Position numbers and translations under genes: made by a program
Notes under the pieces: generated by a model
Told to the model about the DNA's origin: nothing
Database searches by the model: none
The model's input: the letters and a program-made list of their open reading frames with translations, nothing else
Shown: positions 56,068 through 64,000 of the stretch, piece after piece
How positions within the stretch are numbered: the stretch's first letter is position 1
Layout: each line of letters opens with the position of its first letter
From: Leucogyrophana mollusca
Lineage: Eukaryota; Basidiomycota; Agaricomycetes; Boletales
Direction: 5' to 3'
NCBI GenBank assembly: GCA_021014945.1
Contig: MU266468.1
Span: 1-64,000 of the forward strand
DNA length: 64,000 bases

Positions 56068-56685
56068 GATTGGGATATTACTGGCACGACGGACGAAAGA
56101 AGACGGAAAGAGGGGTATTTTACGAGGCTGACATCCGTATAGGTGGAGACGCTGAACTATATAGGATAAAATTGTGGAAGACGAGTCAGTTGGAGTTGGC
56201 ACCCAATATGGTTATTATTGAAGCTGACTCTTTTCGATTCGTGCAGTTGGAACTTGAAAGCCGACAGCCTTGGATTCTAACAGGAACAAACAGCCGCCCA
56301 TGAAATACATCAATTTCAAATAGCTGGAGCCCACTGTCCTGGTGGTGATATACATTGAACATAGCCTGTGCGGTGCCCTGCCTATCCATAGGCCTCGACT
56401 CAATATTTGGTGAAGGCGCTATAATCGACTGGGATACCTGTGATAGGAAGGCCTGTTCCTGGCGTGGTCATTATGTGGAACAGCCTTGGCGAAACTGTTG
56501 TACAGATTGTAATTATCACAACGGCTCGATACAGTATTCTAGGATATACAGTTGATGGTCCGCAGCACGGCGGCGAATGGTTTTAATCATTCGTCGTCCC
56601 GATGGTCTCCTGGCCGTGAGTTCGAAGTAGTTGCGCCAGCCTGGTGCTGCAAATCAAGTGTTAGTTGACAAACTCGCCCCTTAAA

Positions 56686-57137
56686 CTACACACTCGCCTG
56701 TCGCAGCTTCGCTAGATGTATCTTGAGCGTTTCCGCATAGTTCTCGAAGCCCAGTGTAACCATAGCAGACAAAATATCTTCCCCACCTATCGTCTTCCGC
56801 TTTTCCATCTGGCACTTCTCGGCTGCCTCTGAAGTGATGAAGCTAATGAACTCAGAAACGCATTCCTGAACGCATTCCTTGGCATCCTTGGCAATCTTCG
56901 CTGTGGGCGGGACGGACTGCTTCATTATGCGTGAGACGTTGGCGATCTATGGAACATTATAAGCAGAGTGGCGGATAAGAGTGGTTTTAGACGTACAGGC
57001 AGGAACCGATCTTGCTCTCGGTACTCGCCTACTTCCTGCTCAGTGATAGGTATAGGCTCTGGGGTCTCGTGGATTGGCTCTGGAACCATGCCTGAGCCAT
57101 CTTCCTGTGGGGCTATCATCGGCTGCCCTTCGGACAT
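56686..57137 (-). CDS. HAP3: CCAAT-binding factor subunit HAP3/NF-YB
   Basis: Histone-fold subunit of the heterotrimeric CCAAT-binding transcription factor. Exon 1 (57137-56997) encodes [20 protein letters not shown] and [11 protein letters not shown] 50-nt intron (56947-56996) joins [57 protein letters not shown] and [20 protein letters not shown], an almost textbook NF-YB core. The frame stops just after LAKLRQASV (56686). A possible GC-AG intron (donor 'gcgagtg' right after LRQ, acceptor before 56650) would replace ASV with a short tail ending near 56587. Starts of HAP3 and EXO70 face away from each other, 300 bp apart. Confidence 0.93.
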
Positions 57138-57437
57138 TTCTCCAGCAAGGATGAATCTAGCTAAGATTTTCTGAGCAGTTCGGGTGTATAAAGGGAAGTA
57201 GGAGGTAGATTTCAGCCGGGCATCGACTCGGGGAGCGCAAAAGGTGAACTTGATCTCGGAAGAAGCTTTCACCAGGATTGTCTGTGAAACAAGGACCATG
57301 TTTAAGGTTAGGGCTTGTGACATCGTGGTTAGGGTTGGTAACCACCTCTTCTACTACTTCCACACCTTCATCATTGACTGCAAGTTCAAGTCATTATTCG
57401 TAGGCTGCGCAACATACTCAAATTCTAACTGAATTCT
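57138..57437. promoter_or_regulatory. shared upstream region of HAP3 and EXO70
   Basis: 300 bp between divergent start codons. A minus-strand frame continues upstream of the HAP3 start (to 57323) without the look of conserved protein and is probably leader. No CCAAT box on either strand was evident by eye, so autoregulation by the HAP complex is not supported here. The EXO70 side has 'tcatcattgactgcaagttcaagtc' and a short pyrimidine-rich leader. Confidence 0.45.
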
Positions 57438-59843
57438 ATGGATGACGACAGCGCCGAAATTGAGCTGGTGGGTGTTATGTATTGGTCTGTTGGGTTGAAG
57501 CACTTAACGAATCAGACACCAGCTTGAGCAGAACCTCAACAAGACTAGGCAAATATCGCAGCGCATGACATGTATGCCCTTGTACCGCGTTTTGCCAGTG
57601 GCGCTCTCTGCTAAAATTGCCAGCTATATTGACAAGCTTCGATACGCGGCTCGTCAAACTCGAAAAGTCTATCTTGCCCTTATATACATCCACTCAGAAG
57701 TTAAAGCAGCGTGCCCTGAGTGAGCGCGATCTGGCGTGCAAAGCATGTCGTTGCTCACCCACATATTCGCCATAGATATTGACAGCGCCCTGCTGAAGAT
57801 CGATGAAGTGGCTAGTAGCCAGGAAGGCGTCGCTGTAGAAGAGGGCCTTATCCTTCGAGGGTGAGTATTGAGTTCACCAATCCTCAATTACAATATCTGT
57901 TTAACTCCTCTTAGGCCTCAGCCTGGTCAGCTTGAGGTTTACATGGGCACTCTGGAGCGCCTCAACGCCGCCATCGCGTTCAAAGCATCTGCCGCGGATT
58001 CTCGAGACAACGTAAGGACTCATTCGTTGGCGTTAATCATTAGAACTATGCTGATACCATAACCTAGGCCCGTCTTGTGGAAACAGGTGCCAAGAAATTG
58101 ACTCAGCTTTACACGAAACTAGTCGCAGAGGGATCATCTGGTTCGCCGCCGATAGGCTTGGAGTTCACCTTGACTGTCCTGCCCCCAGCGCTTATAGCCT
58201 CGCTTCAACCTCTCGTAGCATTCCTGCGTACCTTGCCTTTACCGTCGACTCATCCTTCCCACCCCGCTGCTCCCGAGATCCTCGCGACCTTGAAGGATGC
58301 ACAGCGTGGGTACGCAGACATGCGCGGGACTTGGAACCGGAAAGCGCTGGAGACGCACGCGAAACGTCTTATTGACCGTGCTGAGACACTCGACGGCGTC
58401 ACCGCTGGAAAAGATTTCGGCACATGGGTAGATAACTTGTTGCGAGTTGCCGAGGTAAGGGTCCCTAATTTAAGGAACTCTTTCTAATGGTGAGATCAGA
58501 CCGAATATACCCTCCTGGCTGATCTCGCCCCCCTACCGAGCTCTTCGCTTCTAGCGTCCACGTACGACGCATTGCTGACCCCCCTCCTAACACTGTTCAC
58601 CGATACCCTCTCCTCGCTAACCTCCCTCATCAAGCGCTCGCTACATAAGTACACCTTTCATGCTCTGGCGGCGTACTCATCACTCGCAACTTCACAAACA
58701 CGATGGGAGGTCCTGTTTTCCCGCCGAGGGGATGCACGAAGAGATGCCAACGAATTACGGGACGGCTTAAACGCTATCCGCGGCGTATGCTTGCGTAGTT
58801 TCCCAGAGTTCCTGGTTGACCTCAAGATGGCAGCCACGGCCCCAGGAAAAGGTGGAGAGCTGAGCGTAGGTCTGGCTGATATCACAGTATCGGTGAGTGT
58901 ATGGTCTCGTGTGGAATGTTAGTGCTGACGAATCCTATTTGTGAAGACTGTAAAGTATATGGAGCGAATTCCGGAGGTTCAAGAAGCGGTTGGCTCTGCG
59001 CTACTCTCACTCGGCGATGGGAATTGGAAGATGGGCGATGGCAAGCAAATCGGGAAGGCCCAGAAATCCACTCTTGGCGAAGGCGATGAGAACACCATTA
59101 TCAAACATTACATTTGTGAGTCATCGGTCGCCCATCGGTGTCACAGTACGGTCAAATCCTGACCTCACCTCACAAGTTGATGTCGTGAACACGATCATTA
59201 GCAGTTTGACAACGATGTCCCGTACACAGCGGCGCGGTGCCTTTGGGTCCATCTTCCTTCTGAATAACATCTCTTACTTCCGTTCCCGCGTGCTCCTCAA
59301 CCCAACAAACCCCGCTACCGCACGCCTGCTGTCCAAGCCCACTGAAGAGTCTCTGAACTCGAATTTCCGCACTGCCAAAGCTGGATATTTCGATGCGAAC
59401 TTCTCGCCATTAATGCAGGCACTCACTGAGGACGTGCGGGAGAAAGCTGGCGGGAGTGCATGGCGTGCAGCGACGAAGGAAAAGTTCACTCGCTTTTATG
59501 ATTTGTTTGAGGAGGTTGGGGAACGGCATCGAATGGCGAAGGTTTTGGAGGAGGACGAGGAGGGGCGCCTAGCGGTCGTGGAGGAAGTTGTGAAGCTTGT
59601 TGTCCCAAGTTTACAACAGTTCACACAGAAACAAAGAGACAAAGAGTTCAGTAAGAGTGAGTGGTTTAATTGTTTGCCAAGAGTCCTGAACTGATTTCGT
59701 CTTGCTGCCCTGCTGGTTAGACCCGCAGAAGTGTGAGTATAGCGTGTCATCTCCGGGTGGTTAGGCTCACTTCAATCAACCGCGCAGATATCAAGCTATC
59801 TACAGAAGAGGTAGAATCTCAAATCCGAAGCTTTTACCGATAA
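57438..59843 (+). CDS. EXO70: exocyst subunit EXO70
   Basis: Tethers secretory vesicles to the plasma membrane at sites of polarised growth. The start at 57438 gives MDDDSAEIEL; small exons follow with LEQNLNKTRQISQRMT, ILTSFDTRLVKLEKSILPLY and NIDSALLKIDEVASSQEGV. Then QPGQLEVYMGTLERLNAAIA, a family marker, LVETGAKKLTQLYTKLV, TEYTLLADLAPLPSSS, KYMERIPEVQEAVGSALLSL and GAFGSIFLLNNISYFRSRVL. The C terminus, after tiny exons near 59656-59790, is NPQKYIKLSTEEVESQIRSF and ends YR with the stop at 59841-59843. That ending is the conserved EXO70 membrane-binding terminus. About nine or ten introns. Confidence 0.92.
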
Positions 59844-60281
59844 GGTGTTAGAACACTTTCGGTCCACGGAAGCTCAGATGTGCGTGTGCGTCAAACAGCA
59901 AAAACTGGAGAATACTCAAACCATGATAGTAGATTTGGTAGCCAACCCCAGTACCATGCATCTTCTGTCAATGTCCTGAGCCCGGTGTGCGACTGCGTGC
60001 AAATCATGATCGACATTATGGTATCATCTTGGGATACTCTTTGTTGCCCAAGTGAATGTACAAGGTTGTGGTGAGGCGGGCACTCCCATCGAGCTCCGGT
60101 CAGCCCTTGGACGAAGACTACAGGGGCATACTACCGGTTTGACAATGGCCTACGAACACCTAAAAAACATGGAATCAGCTATGCATATCACCCTCAGCTA
60201 TAAGTCAAAATTCTGCGGTCAATGTCGCTTACCTCGCGCCAAAAGTACATAAATACGACACCAGGGAAACTGCTAGTACCT

Positions 60282-62574
60282 CTAAGCGAGGGCTACTCTT
60301 GCCTGATCCACGCGCCGCTTGTTTTTCAAGATGACACCGGGGTCGAGTTCTTCGTTTGCTGGAATGGTCTCGGCGACTGAGACAGCCCCCAGCCCGAAAC
60401 TGAGAGCCTTTTGGTATTGCTTGGAGCGCATCGCCATCTCCGATGCGTTTCCCAGTGCAAGGACGAGCTCTTTCCTTGCGCCTTTGACCTCCTCGGCGTA
60501 CTGGCCCTTTGTATGGTTGTCGAATGCGACCAGCGCAGCAGCGAGTTCTGCCGCACTCGTAAACTCTACTCGAGCACGGTGGAGCATTCCCTCTTTTACT
60601 TGAGTGCGACCTTTGTCTGCCTGCGCTTTTACCCGCTGAAGCGCGATCTTCAAAAACCGTCTGACGACCTCAGGGTGAGTTATTTGTTGCACATGGTCAA
60701 GACACGTGGAAGTCGACAATCCGTTCGGAGCTTTTCTCAACCCTTGAATCGCGTCCAAACCCGTCCGCCGAGCGAGTACCACCAAAAGGTTCGCCAGTGC
60801 TATTGGACCAAGAACACCTTCCTCAGCAATATGTTCTGATGCGTCGGCGGCAGTTGGGTTCGGGGTGAACTTTGGGCTGTTAAAGATCATCTTGGTGCGC
60901 ATGATCCTTGTATACTTGTCACTTTCTGACTGAGGGCTGGTCTGATCTCTGATCTTGTGAGATCCTTGATATCCTACGCGAAGTAGAGATTCGATTGCTG
61001 TGTTGGACACGCCGCAGGGTTCGACCGCATGGGAGAGGCTAGCTATCAGACGCAACACAGCGATGCGTGAAACTCCTGTCAATGTAGCGTCATGAGTATT
61101 TTCCCTTTGCCAGCGTAGTTTTCAGGCAACCTAACCTCGAGATTCAATGACTCGGTCAAAGACATGTTCATCTGGAGCGTTGAAGTCAACAAACTTCTTC
61201 ACCCCTTCGAACAAGCTTCTCGGGAGTGTGAGAGGTATAACTAGCAAAAAAGGAATAATGTGCACAAACCGTTTGATTTCGGGCCAATCGTCCTCCTCCG
61301 TTTTCATCCACACTTCAATCATCTTTTCAGCCCACTCTTCGCGATCGACCAACAATTTGAAAGTTTGTGACATTGATTTCCAGTCCTGAGCTTTGAACGC
61401 CCCGTCCATATTTGTAGACACCCCAGGGACGATGTGCGAAGGCCACTGGAAGAGCATCGACAATACCTCGCATGCGAGAGAATCGACCCGTGTTTCAGGG
61501 TACGATTCGGGACGTGGGATAATTGCACAATCAAAAAGTAAGTCAAGGACAACAGGGTTCTTTTTGACGACCTCGTAACAGAACTTGCGGGATGGAGGCG
61601 GGGAAGTGCACAAGAGACCGTGAGCGGCCCAGAGCGCATCCTGTTGAGATATTCCGTAGTATCTGGAAGCGCAGCTGCCAACTGGTATCCTAGGGTTCTA
61701 AAGCAGACCACAAACGGGTTAGACAAGTTCAACCTTGTGTGTGATTAAAGTTCACTCTGGGCTTGCCAATGAAGACATCCAATTGATAGGCAGTATCCTG
61801 GGCTGACAGCCCATCGACATAGGCCTTGGGTCCTTCGAGAGCAAACTTGCACATTGACACTATGATTTCCGCCGCAGTGGCTGAAGAAACCTTCTCTCCG
61901 AGGAATGATTCGGTTGAAAGGACTTTCAGCGTAATAACCGCTTGATGCCGGTGAATACACAACTGATGATCAAGTTTCTGCGGGGACAGGTGTGCACTGG
62001 ATGAGTGGATAGAGTAGTGACAGAGTGAACCTACCCGAAGACATATCCCAACAATGTCGTATTTAAGCATTTGATCGAGGAGCGCTCGTCTCTGAGCAAG
62101 ATCCCCGCTTAACATGAGATCTGTCACGACTGCAAGGGCCTGATACTGGGCGATATATCGCTCTTTCTGCCCTACGGGTGTATAGGGGCTCTGGGTAGCT
62201 AGAGCGAGCATGGCTTTCACTATGCCTGCGTCTGCACATCTTTGTCCAAAAGGACTATACCCGCCAAATCCACCTTCCCGCTGCGTATGGCCGTTTCGTA
62301 TTTCGAGCAGTATAGCACACTGTCACGCATAGAGCTAAAATACACCGAGCTGAGAAAGAACAATATGAGACCTCACTGTATAACTAGCGAGGAATACAGG
62401 GTCCTGGTTTGGCTCGAGCAGTTTGTTAAGCAGTCGCGTGAATACTTGTGGATCATCCGAGCCCAGAACGCTGCTTATGTTGTTTATAGCGATATTCATG
62501 GTATGTGAGCGGACGAGGTTAGTAAGTGGCGAATTCGGATCCTTATCAGCGCGGGGAGTGGTGGTCAAAGTCAA
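60282..62574 (-). CDS. conserved helical-repeat (ARM/TPR-like) protein of unknown function
   Basis: Exon 1 (62574) encodes MTLTTTPRADKDPNSPLTNL and VLGSDDPQVFTRLLNKLLEP. After an intron ending near 62322 comes AILLEIRNGHTQREGGFGGY, then SPFGQRCADAGIVKAMLALA and IAQYQALAVVTDLMLSGDLA. Later exons read LDHQLCIHRHQAVITLKVLS, VDSLACEVLSMLFQWPSHIV and WAEKMIEVWMKTEEDDWPEI. The C-terminal part has AAELAAALVAFDNHTKGQYA and a TPR-like pair, MAMRSKQYQKALSFGLGAVS, ending VDQARVALA at 60282. The whole protein appears as amphipathic helices. No catalytic motif and no MYND finger are seen. Similar genes occur across Agaricomycetes, but I do not recognise a name. Confidence 0.65.
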
Positions 62575-62818
62575 AAACGTAGCGTGAATGGGTCTATTTG
62601 TGGCGGGTGTTGAGTCAGGCTGAATCCAGACCCTAACCCCACACTAGGTGTAATCCGACCACTACTCCCAATATATTGGTCGTCTCGACGAGTAGTGACA
62701 ACTATAGCTAAGTTGAATACAATATATGCTAGGCAATACAGCAAAGGAGTATTATACAGTGAATGTTCCACTACTTAGACCAGCTACATAGTCGCAATAG
62801 ACATCTCCAGAGTTCGTC

Positions 62819-63997
62819 CTAAAACGCATCTATAACGTCGGCAGTGACAACGGATCTATAAACGAATGTGAATGGGGAGTCGTTCGTTGTGGCACTGGCG
62901 GGTGGACTGGCAGCCGAAGATGGTTGCTCGACGACGTTCGTAAAAGCAAAGGCTGGCGCAGAAGAGGATGATGATGCAGACAGTGCGGAATCGGAAGATG
63001 TTACGACAGAAGATGACGCCAAGAGTGCGGTGGAACCTGCAACTGAGGCACTAGTAGTGGGACTCCCGCTTGCGGGCGGGCTGTTCAAATCGATAGTCGT
63101 GGCGGCTGCGAAAGAAGCCGACGAAGAGGGAACAGAGGAGGTGAAGGCGGCCGCGGATGATGTACCTCCAGCGAGAGAAGAGCTGCCAGTGGCCAAGGTA
63201 CCCGCAGCCCCGGTCTCAGTGACGAAGACGGTGGATATTACAGTAACGGTCACGGTAGTGTCGGCACCCGCCGCCGTTGTCTGAGAGGCGGAAGAGGATG
63301 GCAGGGAGCTGAGTGAACCAAGGCCAGATGAAGCCAGTGTGGAGACAGTTGCAGACGCGAAAGTCGAAGTGGATGAAGCAGCTGATTGCGTGAAGACAGA
63401 TGCAGACGGCAAAGACGAAGTGAGACTGGAAGAGCTTCCTGCGCTAGCGGTGACCGAAGAACCCCCGAACCCGAGCGCGGTGACCGATGAAGAGGCAGAT
63501 GGCAAGCTGGCAGAACCCCCGTTGCTAACTGATGCAGCAGAGCTTTGAGACGCCGAGGCCTCCGATGTCACGGCAGTGCTAGTTGTGGGGCTCCCAAATC
63601 CGAAAGTTGGTGCGTATGCGGTGGATGTGCCAAACTGACGTTTCTTCCTGTTGAGGTGAATAGTAGTCGCAGAAGGAATGCCCACAGCATCCACAATGGC
63701 CGAGGAAGAAGCAGAAGAGACAGATGGATTATTCAGCAAAATGGTGGTCGCAGTGGATGCTGAGTTACCAGCAGCGGCCGGCGACGAAGACGCGGAGGAA
63801 ATCGTCGCAGTAGACGCAGAGGCCGCAGTGCTCATTCCCATTCCAGTAGCGGGGGAAAGCGACGAGGTCGCTTCGTCCCCATCACAGTCCCCATCGGTGT
63901 CGGTATCACCGCCACCAGTCGTAGTGCTATTCGCAGTGCCATTCCCCTCGCTGCCTGTGGGTCCACCCTGGACCCCTGCGGCCTCAAATCGTGCCAC
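62819..63997 (-). CDS. Ser/Ala/Thr-rich protein, truncated by the window edge
   Basis: The frame runs to the right edge, so the N terminus is missing. It is extreme in composition: long Ser/Ala/Thr tracts typical of O-glycosylated fungal surface proteins. Recognisable pieces are an acidic GGGDTDTDGDCDGDEATSS segment (near 63880), three copies of an ATTI-x-LN motif (near 63740, 63665 and 63095), RKKRQFG right after the second copy (a possible Kex2-type site), and TVTVTVISTVFVTETG (near 63240), a Thr/Val run common in fungal wall proteins. It ends VYRSVVTADVIDAF at 62819. No GPI-like hydrophobic tail is present. Function unknown. Confidence 0.6.
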   Translation of the reverse strand: MARFEAAGVQGGPTGSEGNGTANSTTTGGGDTDTDGDCDGDEATSSLSPATGMGMSTAASASTATISSASSSPAAAGNSASTATTILLNNPSVSSASSSAIVDAVGIPSATTIHLNRKKRQFGTSTAYAPTFGFGSPTTSTAVTSEASASQSSAASVSNGGSASLPSASSSVTALGFGGSSVTASAGSSSSLTSSLPSASVFTQSAASSTSTFASATVSTLASSGLGSLSSLPSSSASQTTAAGADTTVTVTVISTVFVTETGAAGTLATGSSSLAGGTSSAAAFTSSVPSSSASFAAATTIDLNSPPASGSPTTSASVAGSTALLASSSVVTSSDSALSASSSSSAPAFAFTNVVEQPSSAASPPASATTNDSPFTFVYRSVVTADVIDAF

Positions 63998-64000
63998 AGC

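Noticed and set aside
1..64000. tRNA, rRNA and CRISPR
   Set aside because: I looked for T-loop GGTTCRA words, rRNA-like blocks and regularly spaced repeats and found no convincing candidate; a covariance-model scan would be needed to exclude tRNAs.

Overview
The window reads as nuclear DNA of a filamentous basidiomycete, most likely an Agaricomycete (mushroom-forming fungus). The evidence is: genes broken by many 45-100 bp GT-AG introns, a class I hydrophobin, a CBM1-bearing GH5 cellulase, a secreted GH18 chitinase, an alpha-type protein kinase of the kind expanded in mushrooms, the basidiomycete integrase-core family, and a fungal three-domain tRNA ligase. No rRNA, tRNA, CRISPR array or bacterial-style operon was seen.

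Layout. 0-7.3 kb is accessory: the tail of an unknown gene, diverged short repeats, an apparently intact integrase-core gene (-) and an alpha-kinase gene (+). 7.3-9.1 kb looks empty. 9.1-10.9 kb is a GH5 endoglucanase (-), and 11.3-12.9 kb an intron-dense gene of unknown function (-). 13.3-21.5 kb is conserved housekeeping: CIA1 (cytosolic Fe-S assembly), HIS5 (histidine synthesis), a ubiquitin-specific protease and a Bin3-type RNA methyltransferase. 22-29.1 kb is an inverted duplication. A complete ARM/helical-repeat MYND-finger gene (+) faces a 5'-truncated, stop-containing copy (-), and between them lie an unknown gene and SWC5 of the SWR1 chromatin remodeller. 30.4-37.4 kb has chitinase, a TOK-type two-pore-domain potassium channel and a hydrophobin. 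38.1-46.5 kb has a MUG/TDG-type DNA glycosylase, a zinc alcohol/formaldehyde dehydrogenase, ESF1 (pre-rRNA processing), a small TMEM242-like membrane protein and ribosomal protein eL14. 47.2-53.2 kb has an F-box/LRR protein and three or four minus-strand genes of unknown function. 53.4-59.8 kb returns to housekeeping: tRNA ligase TRL1, HAP3/NF-YB and EXO70. 60.3-64 kb holds a conserved helical-repeat protein and a Ser/Ala/Thr-rich protein that runs to the window edge.

These genes do not form one pathway. The window alternates conserved cores with fast-evolving accessory stretches. The accessory stretches (integrase, alpha-kinase, duplicated MYND gene, unknown genes at 11-13 and 48-53 kb) are where novelty is most likely. 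Exon limits were read by eye from splice signals and protein continuity; outer limits of recognised genes are better supported than internal exon edges.
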